This document shows positions 24,328 to 33,101 of a stretch of DNA of 64,000 nucleotides, piece after piece. Position 1 is the stretch's first letter. Every line of letters begins with the position of its first letter. The notes beneath the pieces are model-generated. The model saw nothing but the letters and a program-made list of their open reading frames with translations, made no database searches and had not been told where the DNA came from. This stretch comes from Qipengyuania seohaensis (GTDB taxonomy: Bacteria > Pseudomonadota > Alphaproteobacteria > Sphingomonadales > Sphingomonadaceae), in the NCBI RefSeq assembly GCF_002795865.1, contig NZ_CP024920.1:1523001-1587000 (forward strand), written 5' to 3'. The translations under genes and the position numbers were made by a program.

Positions 24328-25263
24328 ATGGTCGGCAAATACGCTACGGAAACGCTTCAGGCGAACGAAAGTGGCATAGCGCGTGCCGCAGAAATCTTGC
24401 GCGCGGGCGGGGTGGTCGCGGTGCCGACCGAAACGGTATACGGCCTGGCGGGAAGGGCTGACAGCGAAGAGGCGGTCACCCGCATTTACGAAGCGAAGGG
24501 AAGACCGAGCTTCAATCCCCTCATCGTTCACGTGCCCTCGATCGAGCGGGCAAAGCGCCTGGCGGTGTTTGGCGAAGAAGCGACAGAACTGGCGCTTGGC
24601 TATTGGCCTGGCCCGCTGACCCTCGTCCTGCCGAAGCGCGAAGAAGCGGAACTGGCAGCAAAGGCCACAGCCGGATTGCCGACACTGGCCCTGCGCGTGC
24701 CCGATCACCCCGTGATGTCTGCGCTGCTGGGCGCGGTCGATTTTCCCTTGGCGGCGCCTTCCGCTAATCCGAGCGGTTTCATCAGCCCCACGAGCGCGAA
24801 GCACGTTCTGGCATCATTGGATGGCCGTATCGATGCCGTGATCGATGGAGGGGTCTCGCGGGCGGGGCTGGAATCCACGATCCTCGCAGTGCGCGACGAC
24901 GGTACGGTGGAAGAGCTACGGCCGGGTCCGATCAAAGTTGCGCCGCGCGACTCCGCTCGGCAGTACGACGCGATTGAAGCGCCTGGCCAGCTCGCGAGCC
25001 ACTACGCCCCAGGCAAACCCTTGCGTCTCGATGCGAGCGATCATGCAGGAGACGAATTCATGATCGGATTTGCCGGCATCGCCGGCGATTGCACACTGTC
25101 TGGGGCTGGCAATCTCGAAGAGGCCGCTTCACGTCTCTACGCTTGCTTGCACCTTGGCGCGGCCTCCGCGAAACCGCGCATAGCCGTCGCCCCTATTCCG
25201 GATCGCGATATCGGCATAGCAATCAATGACAGGTTGCGCCGCGCTGCGACACCGCCGGATTAA
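24328..25263 (+). CDS. tsaC: L-threonylcarbamoyladenylate synthase (Sua5 type)
   Basis: A 311-residue enzyme making threonylcarbamoyl-AMP for the t6A37 tRNA modification. The YrdC domain (about 10-200) has Pro-Thr-Glu-Thr-Val-Tyr-Gly-Leu-Ala and Lys-Gly-Arg-Pro-Ser-Phe-Asn-Pro-Leu. The linker Ser-His-Tyr-Ala-Pro and a C-terminal Sua5 domain make it the long form. It is divergent from the acyl-CoA dehydrogenase with a 48-base spacer, and its stop overlaps the end of the small lipoprotein gene by four bases. Confidence 0.92.
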   Translation: MVGKYATETLQANESGIARAAEILRAGGVVAVPTETVYGLAGRADSEEAVTRIYEAKGRPSFNPLIVHVPSIERAKRLAVFGEEATELALGYWPGPLTLVLPKREEAELAAKATAGLPTLALRVPDHPVMSALLGAVDFPLAAPSANPSGFISPTSAKHVLASLDGRIDAVIDGGVSRAGLESTILAVRDDGTVEELRPGPIKVAPRDSARQYDAIEAPGQLASHYAPGKPLRLDASDHAGDEFMIGFAGIAGDCTLSGAGNLEEAASRLYACLHLGAASAKPRIAVAPIPDRDIGIAINDRLRRAATPPD

Positions 25264-25589
25264 TCCTCGTCAGGTTCGACGGGGATGGTTGGCAGGATCT
25301 GCTGCATCTGTGAGTAGGTATCGCGCGCCTCGCTGCAGGCACGGCGATTGCCTTCCTCGCATTCGTCCAGTTGCTTTTCGTATTCCCGCTCCAGCTTGGC
25401 CAAACGCTCCTCGCGGCGACGAATTTCTCGCCCGCGTTTCTCGTCGGCTTCCGACTGGCTGGTGGTCGCGAGGTCTACGCCCTTACTTACGACTTTTACC
25501 GGAGCGGTCGCAACATCGACGAGCGTGCTGACACAACCGCCGAGAGTCAGGGAGACCAAGGGTAGGGCAGCAGTAGCTAGGCGGCGCAT
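25260..25589 (-). CDS. small lipoprotein with coiled coil
   Basis: A 109-residue predicted lipoprotein. The lipobox Leu-Gly-Gly-Cys places the lipidated Cys at residue 19. The mature chain is mostly charged coiled coil (about 50-85, rich in Arg, Glu and Lys), with two further cysteines in Asp-Glu-Cys-Glu-Glu-Gly-Asn-Arg-Arg-Ala-Cys. No family is recognised with certainty. It may be an envelope structural protein. It faces tsaC tail to tail. Confidence 0.65.
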   Translation of the reverse strand: MRRLATAALPLVSLTLGGCVSTLVDVATAPVKVVSKGVDLATTSQSEADEKRGREIRRREERLAKLEREYEKQLDECEEGNRRACSEARDTYSQMQQILPTIPVEPDED

Positions 25590-25642
25590 GCAAATTCCTT
25601 TCGCTGCGCCACCTAGCTCATATTCCCTTGCCGGGCGATGAC

Positions 25643-26422
25643 TTAGGCTTCGGAATCTTCCGTTCTTGCATCCTGTGCCGGTTTGGCGCCGCCGCGGCAG
25701 ACGAGCTTGCCCGATCCCATTGACGAAACTTCGCAGGTCGCGCTGCCGTTCACCGTTACCGTGCCCGATCCGACGATGTTCGCTTCGACGGTGCCGTCGG
25801 ACGAAAACTCTGCATCGCCGGAACCGGCTACGGTGACTTCGGCCGTGTCGACCTGAAGATCGGCCATTGCGCCCTTGCCGGTGCCCGCGATCGTCATTTC
25901 CAGGCTCTTCGCGTTGCCGGACGCCTCGAAGTCGCCGGAGCCCGCAATAGTCACTTCGAGTTTTTCGGCATCGATTTTGCCAACCTTTGCCGAACCGGAG
26001 CCCGCGATGGTGGCTTCGGCGGGGCCGCTCATTTCGTCCGCTTCGATAGTACCGGATCCGGCCAGAACCATTGCTGTCAGGCTCGGCATCGTGACGCGGA
26101 CGGTGGCCGTTCCCAAATTCTTGCCGCTGTCCTTCTCACGGCTCACGGCAAGTGAGTCATTGTCGAGATGGAAGCGCAGGGCATCGACCGCCGCCTGGTC
26201 TCCGGAGACCTCGATATCGAGGGCATCGCCGCGATTGACGATGATCGTGTCGGGCGAGGCCAGGACGATTTCGGAGGGATTTGCATCGGCCATGTCGACT
26301 TCTGCCAACGGCACGCCCTCCGTATCTCCGATGGTGACATTCACGCCGTCGCACCCCACGACAAGAGTGCTGGCGGCCAAGGCGGCGACGGGCGCAAGGC
26401 CCTTGAGAATTCTGGTCAGCAT
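25643..26422 (-). CDS. DUF2807 (head-GIN/autotransporter adhesin-like) lipoprotein
   Basis: A 259-residue predicted lipoprotein with lipobox Val-Val-Gly-Cys (Cys24). The mature part is a chain of short beta-strand repeats containing Ala-Gly-Ser-Gly (for example Val-Ala-Gly-Ser-Gly-Asp-Ala and Ile-Ala-Gly-Ser-Gly-Ser-Ala), the pattern of the DUF2807 right-handed beta-helix. The C-terminus is polar. Function is unknown; an envelope stress or adhesion role is only a guess. It is 53 bases from the small lipoprotein and in the same direction. Confidence 0.78.
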   Translation of the reverse strand: MLTRILKGLAPVAALAASTLVVGCDGVNVTIGDTEGVPLAEVDMADANPSEIVLASPDTIIVNRGDALDIEVSGDQAAVDALRFHLDNDSLAVSREKDSGKNLGTATVRVTMPSLTAMVLAGSGTIEADEMSGPAEATIAGSGSAKVGKIDAEKLEVTIAGSGDFEASGNAKSLEMTIAGTGKGAMADLQVDTAEVTVAGSGDAEFSSDGTVEANIVGSGTVTVNGSATCEVSSMGSGKLVCRGGAKPAQDARTEDSEA

Positions 26423-26495
26423 TGGCGGTTTCCCTCTATTGCCCGCGTTTCCGTATTGCTTACGTAATACACCAAGGCCGTCAGTTCAAGCCAAA

Positions 26496-26530
26496 CGAAA
26501 AGGGCCGCCCCTTGCGGAGCGGCCCTTTCG
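26496..26530 (-). terminator. intrinsic terminator downstream of carD
   Basis: CGAAAAGGGCCGC (26496-26508) pairs with GCGGCCCTTTCG (26519-26530) in a long GC stem. On the minus strand a T-rich run follows, fitting termination of carD transcripts. Confidence 0.75.
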
Positions 26531-26555
26531 TCGATTTCCCGATGGTGTTTGCCGA

Positions 26556-27089
26556 TCAGGCTTCTTCGGTGTTCTCGTAATACTGGGGCGCGTGTTCGCG
26601 CAGGACGTCGAGAATCTTTTCCAGGGCCGTCGCTTCGTCGGTTTCTTCCATCGCCGCAAGTTCGCGGGCGAGGCGGCTTGATGCCGCTTCGAAGATCTGA
26701 CGTTCGGAATAGCTCTGTTCCGGCTGGTCATCCGGGCGGAAGAGATCGCGCGTAACTTCGGCGATCAGGACGATTTCGCCCGAGTTGATCTTGGCTTCGT
26801 ATTCCTGTGCGCGGCGCGACCACATGGTGCGCTTGACCTTGGGCTTGCCCTTCAGGGTTTCCATCGCTTCCTTGAGGGTCTTGTCCGAGGACAGCTTACG
26901 CATGCCGATCGATTCGACCTTGTTGACCGGAACGCGGAGGGTCATCCGTTCTTTTTCGAAACGCAGAACATAGAGTTCGAGTTGCATTCCCGCGATTTCT
27001 TCGCTCTGCAGTTCGATCACACGGCCCACGCCGTGCTTGGGGTAAACGACGTAATCGCCAACGTCGAAGGCATCAGCCTTGCTCGCCAT
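26556..27089 (-). CDS. carD: CarD-family RNA polymerase-binding regulator
   Basis: A 177-residue CarD/CdnL protein that binds the RNA polymerase beta subunit and stabilises open promoter complexes, notably at rRNA promoters. The N-terminal Tudor-like domain starts Phe-Asp-Val-Gly-Asp-Tyr-Val-Val-Tyr-Pro-Lys-His-Gly-Val-Gly. The C-terminal helical domain has Met-Trp-Ser-Arg-Arg-Ala-Gln-Glu-Tyr with the conserved Trp that stacks at the -10 edge. It has its own 184-base upstream region and a terminator after it. Confidence 0.94.
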   Translation of the reverse strand: MASKADAFDVGDYVVYPKHGVGRVIELQSEEIAGMQLELYVLRFEKERMTLRVPVNKVESIGMRKLSSDKTLKEAMETLKGKPKVKRTMWSRRAQEYEAKINSGEIVLIAEVTRDLFRPDDQPEQSYSERQIFEAASSRLARELAAMEETDEATALEKILDVLREHAPQYYENTEEA

Positions 27090-27273
27090 GCATCAATCCT
27101 TTCAACGGGCCGACCGAGATTTCCGCGCTGCGAAGGACCCTGTCCGCATTCCTCGGAGGAGCGCGGCCAAACAGTCGAATTGCAGAGAGAATGCTCTTCC
27201 GGCCCTTTCGATTCTCACATCTGGCCGGGAGCACACCGGCGCAGTTGCTGCATTATATAGCACGGAAAGTGGA

Positions 27274-28092
27274 TTATTGCGAGTCCGAGACGCTTTCGGT
27301 CGATCCGGACAGCCCACCCTGCGTGCGCTGAGCCACCAATTCGGCGCCGAGGAGGAGGAAGAAGCCGCTGGCATAGAACCACGTGATCAAGACGATGACC
27401 GCACCCAACGAGCCGTAGGTGGCATTATAGTTACCGAAATTGGTGGCATAATAAGCGAAGGCTGCGGTCGCTGCGAGCCAGCTGATCGCAAACAGGATTG
27501 CACCGGGCCAAATGGCCTCCCAATCCGGCGAAGGCGTGTTCGGAGCAAAGCGGTAGAGCAATGCTGCAGCCCCGCTCGCCACGATCAGGAGGCTCGCGAA
27601 GCCTGCAATATCTCCTACCGGGCCCGACAAGGCGGCAATTGCGGTCACTGCGCCGCCAGCCGCGACCAGTCCCACAACCCCTGCAATGGTGATCGAGAGC
27701 GCGACCAAATTGGCTTTGACGAACCCGCGCTCTTCGTCCGCACCCAAGGCGATATTGAGCCCCGTCATCAAGGCGCGCGCACCGTTTCGAGCACCGAAGA
27801 GCGCGATAGCGAGCGACAACAGCAGGCCGAAGCCCTTCGCGCCGGCGGCCCCTTCGCTCACATTCCTCAACTGGTCACCGATGAGTTCAGCGGCCGAGGG
27901 CGGCAGGCTCCGTGAAAGTGAAGAGATATGACCTGCAACCGTCGCCGGATCGGCGAAAAGGCCGTAGCCAAGCACGATTGCCCCGAGCGCAGGCACGAGC
28001 GCGAGCAGCGCGTAATGCGCCACTCCCGCAGCAACGATGCCGATGTTGTCTTCGCCGCCCTTGGCCCAGGCGGTTTTCAGGTCGTCAAGCAA
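27274..28092 (-). CDS. YihY/virulence factor BrkB family membrane protein (copy 1)
   Basis: A 272-residue integral membrane protein with about six transmembrane helices and the YihY pattern. Signatures include Thr-Gly-Leu-Asn-Ile-Ala-Leu-Gly-Ala-Asp-Glu-Glu-Arg-Gly and the late Trp-Phe-Tyr-Ala-Ser-Gly-Phe-Phe-Leu-Leu-Leu-Gly-Ala-Glu-Leu. The family is widespread, though formerly misannotated as RNase BN, and its transport role is unproven. It is 13 bases downstream of fdxA. A second, more divergent member lies at 61232-62269. Confidence 0.85.
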   Translation of the reverse strand: MLDDLKTAWAKGGEDNIGIVAAGVAHYALLALVPALGAIVLGYGLFADPATVAGHISSLSRSLPPSAAELIGDQLRNVSEGAAGAKGFGLLLSLAIALFGARNGARALMTGLNIALGADEERGFVKANLVALSITIAGVVGLVAAGGAVTAIAALSGPVGDIAGFASLLIVASGAAALLYRFAPNTPSPDWEAIWPGAILFAISWLAATAAFAYYATNFGNYNATYGSLGAVIVLITWFYASGFFLLLGAELVAQRTQGGLSGSTESVSDSQ

Positions 28093-28105
28093 ACCGATGG
28101 CTGGA

Positions 28106-28444
28106 TCAGTCGCCTTCGCCAGGCTCGGGCGAGAAGTACTTGTCGAACTTGCCTTCTTCGCCCTTGTGTTCGTCGGCGTCCGCAGGCGGTTCTTTCTGAC
28201 CGGTGATGTTCGGCCATTCGGCGGAGAACTTCGTGTTCAGCTCGAGCCACTTCTCCAGATTATCTTCGGTATCGGGCAAGATCGCTTCGGCCGGACATTC
28301 CGGTTCGCACACGCCGCAATCGATGCATTCCGACGGGTTGATGACGAGCATGTTCTCGCCCTCGTAGAAGCAGTCGACGGGGCAGACCTCGACGCAATCG
28401 GTGTATTTGCATTTGATACAGGCGTCGGTGACGACATAGGTCAT
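28106..28444 (-). CDS. fdxA: seven-iron ferredoxin FdxA
   Basis: A 112-residue [3Fe-4S][4Fe-4S] ferredoxin. Using the Azotobacter FdI pattern, Cys9, Cys17 and Cys50 would bind the 3Fe cluster, and Cys21, Cys40, Cys43 and Cys46 the 4Fe cluster; Cys12 and Cys25 are the free ones. A C-terminal acidic extension is typical of this family. Its start overlaps the S4-domain gene stop (ATGA), so it is coupled to it. It serves as a low-potential electron carrier; the partner is unknown. Confidence 0.93.
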   Translation of the reverse strand: MTYVVTDACIKCKYTDCVEVCPVDCFYEGENMLVINPSECIDCGVCEPECPAEAILPDTEDNLEKWLELNTKFSAEWPNITGQKEPPADADEHKGEEGKFDKYFSPEPGEGD

Positions 28445-28752
28445 GGTGCGATATTTCCCTGTCTCGCAGTGGTCGTTCCGCTGCTATTTCCATTTTGTCC
28501 GCCCGGGTCAAGCTCGCGGTAGCAAGCCTGCGCTTCTCTTGGGGGTCCGCGACGATCGGGCAGTGACAGAACTTCGATCAGCCGCACTGTGTTCCCGAGT
28601 GGGAGGGTTAGTACGTCCCCTGGCTGGATGTCCCTGCTGGAGCGGGTGACGCGCTCACCATTCTGGCGAATGTGCCCCTTGCCGACCAGCTTGTTTGCCG
28701 CGCTGCGGGTTCGAACGAAACGCAGCAAAAATAGCAAACGATCGATCCGCAC
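28441..28752 (-). CDS. S4-domain RNA-binding protein (Hsp15-like)
   Basis: A 103-residue protein with one S4 domain at the N-terminus: [15 protein letters not shown], then Ile-Arg-Gln-Asn-Gly-Glu-Arg-Val. This matches the Hsp15/YrfH group, which binds 50S subunits carrying stalled nascent chains. The start is GTG, two bases after the helicase stop, and its stop overlaps fdxA. The C-terminal tail is low complexity. Confidence 0.85.
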   Translation of the reverse strand: MRIDRLLFLLRFVRTRSAANKLVGKGHIRQNGERVTRSSRDIQPGDVLTLPLGNTVRLIEVLSLPDRRGPPREAQACYRELDPGGQNGNSSGTTTARQGNIAP

Positions 28753-28754
28753 GC

Positions 28755-31262
28755 TCAGCCTTGCTTCATGAGATCCGCCAGCCCGGCGAATGCGCTGCCT
28801 TCACGAGGCTTGCTCGGGGCGGGCGCGCTGCGTTGCTGCTTGCGGCGGGACGGGCGCCACTCCCAGATGTCCGGCCGCTGAGGTCCGAACGCGTTCTCTG
28901 CCATTGGTCTTGCGCGCTGGACGCGAAAACCGGCCTGTCCGAGCAGGCGCTCGGCATTCTTTTCCTCGAGCCCGATTGAGATCGGCAGGGCGAGATTGAG
29001 GCGAAACTTGCGGGTCTTGTCCGCCTTGGCGCGCGCTTCGTGAGCGGAGCGGAAGATCTTCTCTGCTAGGTCGAGCCGGATGGCTTGCGATCCGGCGTGG
29101 CGATAGCCCGACGGGAGCTTCTTCGCGTCCGGAATGACCGGCAGCATGGCCTCCTGCAGCGGACGCCGATCGATGCCGAGTGCATGGAGCAGCTGGCGCG
29201 GCGCAGGCTTGAGGAGCATCGGCGAATAGATGTCCAGCGCGCCGAACGTGACACCGATCTTGCGCAGGAAAGGCCGCATCTCCTTGGGCAAATGCTCGAT
29301 CCCTGCTTTTTCACGAGTGACGAAGCCGTGGCCCGAGATCAGGTTGAGTAGCAGGGCGCGGGCCTGCGATCCGGCATCCGGATTGGTCGCAGCGATATGC
29401 ATCTTGCGCAGCGGTTCGAGCGGTTCGAGCTGCTTGTCGAGCCACTTGTCCAGAGCGGCCATCAAATTGGCCCGCGATGCGTCCGACAGGCTTGCCAGTT
29501 CGCGCGCAGGTTCGAGATCGGGCTTCACCTGTCCATCGCGGGTGCGCAATTTCGCCAGCATATGGCCCTTCCATCGAAGTGCTCCCCGACCCAACTCGAT
29601 GTCCTGCAAATCGGACGCCGCCAGGGCATCGGCACGTTCCCCGAGCAGGCGGGGCAGCGCTTTCTCGGCTGCTGCAAGCAACATCTTGCGGTCTGCATGG
29701 TTGGCGGCCGCATCGACTACGAAGCGGAACCCTTCGACATGGCCCAGGGGTTCGTCCTCGACCTTCAGGATGCCGTCTTCAGTCAGGGTGATGGGGAGCA
29801 TGGATGCGTCCTGTCCCAGCGATTTCATCAGGATAGCTGTCCTTCGGTTTACGAATCTTTCGGTCAGTCGCGCATGCAGCGCGTCCGATAATTTTGCCTC
29901 GACCGCGCGGGCGCGCGACGCCATTTCGTCACGTGCAAGAACCCAGTCCGGGCGTTGGCAGATATATGCCCAACTGCGAATCGCCGCGATCCGCCCTTGC
30001 AGCGTATCGATGTCGCCACCCGTATTGTCGAGTTCCGAGATCCGGGCGGCTACGAAATCCGCACCGATATAGCCTTGCTGGAGATCCTGCCACAGCCGCG
30101 CCACGAACCGGGCGTGGACGTCGGGCCCGCGCTGGCGGAAGTCGGGAAGCGAGCAGGCCTCCCAGAACCTTCGAACTTGCCCGTGCCCCTGGATCGTTGC
30201 AGCGAACGGTTCGTCGGCGAGGCGCTTGAGGGTTGCGAGGTCGATCGCTTCGGGGGCTAGACGAAGGGCCTCGTGCTGCGGTGGTGTCTCCAGGTCTCCG
30301 ATCAGCGTTGCGATGCTGTCGAAGCGCGGCTCGGCCTCTCTCCAGAATAGCTTCGTGATCGGAGCGAAGCGGTGCTCCTCGATGGCGTAAACCTCTTCTT
30401 CGGTAAACTCGGGTGCGGATCCCATTTTGCTTCCCGCGCCTGCAAGCGTACCGAACGTCCCGTCACGCTGGTGACGCCCCGCGCGTCCAGCGATTTGCGC
30501 CATCTCCGCCGGATGAAGCCTGCGCATTCGCACGCCGTCGAATTTCGTCAGGCCCGCGAAGGCCACATGGTTCACATCGAGATTGAGGCCCATTCCGATG
30601 GCATCGGTCGCGACAATGTAATCGACCTCACCATTCTGGAACAATTCGACCTGCTTGTTGCGCGTTTCCGGTGAGAGCGCCCCCATGACGACCGCTGCGC
30701 CACCGCGAAACCGGCGAAGCATCTCGGCCACGGCATAGACCGCCTCGGAACTGAAGGCGACGATTGCGCTGCGAGGGGGCAGGCGCGACAATTTTCGCGG
30801 CCCGATATGGGTAAGTGTCGAAAATCGCGGCCGGTCGGATATTTCGGCTTCGGGGATCAGCGCCTTGACCATCGGCTCCAGCGTTGCCGCACCGAGCAGC
30901 ATTGTCTCCTCGCGTCCGCGCGCATTGAGCATGCGGTCGGTGAAGACGTGCCCGCGTTCGCGGTCGGCAGACAGTTGTGCTTCGTCGAGGGCGACGAAGG
31001 CCGCATCGGGAGAGCGGGGCATGGCTTCCACCGTGCAGCAGAGAAATCGGGCGCCTGCCGGTTCGATGCGCTGTTCGCCGGTAATCAGCGCCACCGCCTT
31101 TTCGCCCTTGATTGCGACCAGGCGGTCGTAGACCTCGCGTGCGAGCAACCGCAGCGGGAACCCGATCACACCGCTCGAATGCGCGCACATCCTTTCGATG
31201 GCGAGGTGCGTCTTGCCGGTATTGGTGGGCCCGAGGACCGCCTTGATCGAGGCGTCTTTCAC
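28755..31262 (-). CDS. SUV3-like helicase (DExH/D RNA helicase, mitochondrial type)
   Basis: An 835-residue SF2 helicase close to mitochondrial SUV3. Motif I is Gly-Pro-Thr-Asn-Thr-Gly-Lys-Thr-His, motif II Ala-Leu-Asp-Glu-Ala-Gln, motif V Ala-Thr-Asp-Ala-Ile-Gly-Met-Gly-Leu-Asn, and motif VI Gln-Ile-Ala-Gly-Arg-Ala-Gly-Arg. The C-terminal half contains the SUV3-type helical region and an alphaproteobacterial tail. I choose the GTG at 31262 with TAGGGCGG just before it; a GTG seven codons upstream is possible. It heads helicase-S4-fdxA-YihY. RNA processing is inferred from the family. Confidence 0.88.
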   Translation of the reverse strand: MKDASIKAVLGPTNTGKTHLAIERMCAHSSGVIGFPLRLLAREVYDRLVAIKGEKAVALITGEQRIEPAGARFLCCTVEAMPRSPDAAFVALDEAQLSADRERGHVFTDRMLNARGREETMLLGAATLEPMVKALIPEAEISDRPRFSTLTHIGPRKLSRLPPRSAIVAFSSEAVYAVAEMLRRFRGGAAVVMGALSPETRNKQVELFQNGEVDYIVATDAIGMGLNLDVNHVAFAGLTKFDGVRMRRLHPAEMAQIAGRAGRHQRDGTFGTLAGAGSKMGSAPEFTEEEVYAIEEHRFAPITKLFWREAEPRFDSIATLIGDLETPPQHEALRLAPEAIDLATLKRLADEPFAATIQGHGQVRRFWEACSLPDFRQRGPDVHARFVARLWQDLQQGYIGADFVAARISELDNTGGDIDTLQGRIAAIRSWAYICQRPDWVLARDEMASRARAVEAKLSDALHARLTERFVNRRTAILMKSLGQDASMLPITLTEDGILKVEDEPLGHVEGFRFVVDAAANHADRKMLLAAAEKALPRLLGERADALAASDLQDIELGRGALRWKGHMLAKLRTRDGQVKPDLEPARELASLSDASRANLMAALDKWLDKQLEPLEPLRKMHIAATNPDAGSQARALLLNLISGHGFVTREKAGIEHLPKEMRPFLRKIGVTFGALDIYSPMLLKPAPRQLLHALGIDRRPLQEAMLPVIPDAKKLPSGYRHAGSQAIRLDLAEKIFRSAHEARAKADKTRKFRLNLALPISIGLEEKNAERLLGQAGFRVQRARPMAENAFGPQRPDIWEWRPSRRKQQRSAPAPSKPREGSAFAGLADLMKQG

Positions 31263-31453
31263 CCGCCCTAGGTGGCAGTGCACCGAACGCTGTGCAACCG
31301 CCTGTCTCGCAATACCCGCAGTTCGCCCCTAATTGCGCCGCAAGGGGGGCGAAGTTAAGCGCGCCTTTACCTTGAATCCGGCATAGACTAATCCGAATGA
31401 ATTGAACGGCGGGCGCGCGGGATCGCGCCACTTGTCGTGATGGAGGGTTTCAG
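31263..31453. other. divergent promoter region, helicase / M23 peptidase
   Basis: About 190 bases between the two divergent starts. A plus-strand TTGAAT (31371-31376) and downstream TAGACT could be promoter elements for the peptidase, and GGAGG (31442-31446) is its ribosome site. No inverted repeat or RNA gene is evident. Confidence 0.4.
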
Positions 31454-33064
31454 GTGCAGGTGTCCACATCGGACGATCCGGAGCAGGTAACGGCGGATGG
31501 TGCGGCGCGGGAAAGCGCTCAGACCGCCGCTCCTGTAGTCGAGGGGCAGGGTCAGGCCTCGAAGGCAGGGAAGTTTTCGCTCGCCACCCTGAAATCGCAG
31601 GTCTTCGCGCATATCGAGAGCTTCGACATCGCCCCTGACCTGGGAGCCGACATCGGATCGAAGCGCTGGTTCAGAGGCTTGGGCACTTTCGTGGGGCTCT
31701 CTGTTTTAGCGCTGGCGTTCTGGCCGGATTTCGCGCCGCTCGAAGCCGCTTCGCCGCTGCCCGATGACAGCGGAATACTCGACGAATATCACAGCCAGGC
31801 GATCCTGCCGCTGGCCTTGGGGGCGGATACGGGCCGACGCATGGGGCCGAGCAATCTCGTCCGCCCGCTGACAGAGGCGCCCGAACGCCCTCAATTGCAG
31901 ATGCTGGCCACCCTTGGTTCGGGTGGCAGCTTCGAACGCACCCTTCTGAGAGCCGGTGTCGGCCGCGCTGAAGCGCAGGATGTGCTGTCGCTCGTAGAGC
32001 GCGCCATGCCGACCAGCGAACTTGAGCCTGGAACCCAGATCGACATCACACTGGGCCGGCGCCCTGCTCCGGGCGCCTCACGACCCCTGGAAGGGCTCAA
32101 ATTCCGCGCACGCTTCGATCTGGAACTGGCCGTGACCCGGCTCGATCCTGGCGCTGATCTTACGTTGTCGCGCAAGATCATCCGGGTCGACGAAACCCCG
32201 CTGCGGATCCGCGGGACCGTCGGTGACAGCCTGTATCGCTCCGCCCGCGCTGCCGGAGCGCCTGCGAGCGCCATTCAGGCCTATCTCAAGGCTCTTTCCG
32301 CACAGGTTAGTCTGGACAGTGAGGTTCGCGAAACCGACACGTTCGACATGATCATCTCGCACCGCCGCGCGGCGACGGGAGAACGTCAGGCGGGACAGCT
32401 CCTTTTCGCGGGTCTGGAGCGCGGCTCGCGCCAACCGATCCAGCTCATGCGCTGGGGTAAAGACGGGCAATTCTACGAGGCATCGGGCGTCGGCGAGGAA
32501 CGGGGCGGCCTGGTGGCACCGGTGCCGGGCCGGATGAGTTCGAGTTTCGGTATGCGACGCCACCCGATCCTTGGGTATCGAAGGATGCACTCGGGGGTCG
32601 ACTTCAAGGCTCGCCACGGAACGCCGATCGTCGCTGTCACCGATGGCCGGGTTACCGGTGCAGGACGCATGGGCGGCTGCGGCAATGCGGTGCGCCTGCG
32701 TCATGGCAACGGCATCGACACGCGCTACTGCCACATGAGCCGCATTGCGGTGCGCGGTGGGCAATCGGTCAAGCGCGGACAGGTCATTGGTTACGTAGGA
32801 TCGACCGGCCTTTCTACCGGCCCGCACCTCCACTACGAAATGTATCGCGGTGGTCGCGCCGTGAATCCGGCCTCGGTCCAGTTCGTCACGCGCGCCCAGC
32901 TTTCGGGCGATGACCTCCAGAAATTCCGCGACGCACTGCGTAAGATAAGGACAGTCGAGGCAGGTGCTGCACTGGAAGATCTTGCGCCGACCGCCGACGA
33001 GGTAGCGGACGAGGGGCCAAAGCGCGAAATCGACAAGCTCAACATGCCCAAGCAGGTATCCTGA
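31454..33064 (+). CDS. M23-family metallopeptidase (membrane-anchored, 536 aa)
   Basis: A 536-residue cell-wall endopeptidase. A cytoplasmic tail of about 70 residues leads to one membrane helix (Leu-Ser-Val-Leu-Ala-Leu-Ala-Phe-Trp). A long periplasmic part with OapA/LysM-like segments follows. The C-terminal LytM domain has Met-His-Ser-Gly-Val-Asp-Phe and Gly-Pro-His-Leu-His-Tyr-Glu, so the Zn-binding His and Asp residues are intact. It starts at GTG with GGAGG upstream. It is 37 bases before hemB. It likely cleaves peptide cross-links during growth or division. Confidence 0.88.
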   Translation: MQVSTSDDPEQVTADGAARESAQTAAPVVEGQGQASKAGKFSLATLKSQVFAHIESFDIAPDLGADIGSKRWFRGLGTFVGLSVLALAFWPDFAPLEAASPLPDDSGILDEYHSQAILPLALGADTGRRMGPSNLVRPLTEAPERPQLQMLATLGSGGSFERTLLRAGVGRAEAQDVLSLVERAMPTSELEPGTQIDITLGRRPAPGASRPLEGLKFRARFDLELAVTRLDPGADLTLSRKIIRVDETPLRIRGTVGDSLYRSARAAGAPASAIQAYLKALSAQVSLDSEVRETDTFDMIISHRRAATGERQAGQLLFAGLERGSRQPIQLMRWGKDGQFYEASGVGEERGGLVAPVPGRMSSSFGMRRHPILGYRRMHSGVDFKARHGTPIVAVTDGRVTGAGRMGGCGNAVRLRHGNGIDTRYCHMSRIAVRGGQSVKRGQVIGYVGSTGLSTGPHLHYEMYRGGRAVNPASVQFVTRAQLSGDDLQKFRDALRKIRTVEAGAALEDLAPTADEVADEGPKREIDKLNMPKQVS

Positions 33065-33101
33065 GATTGAACCGCCTTAGCGATTGCGACACAGGGGTCA
33101 C

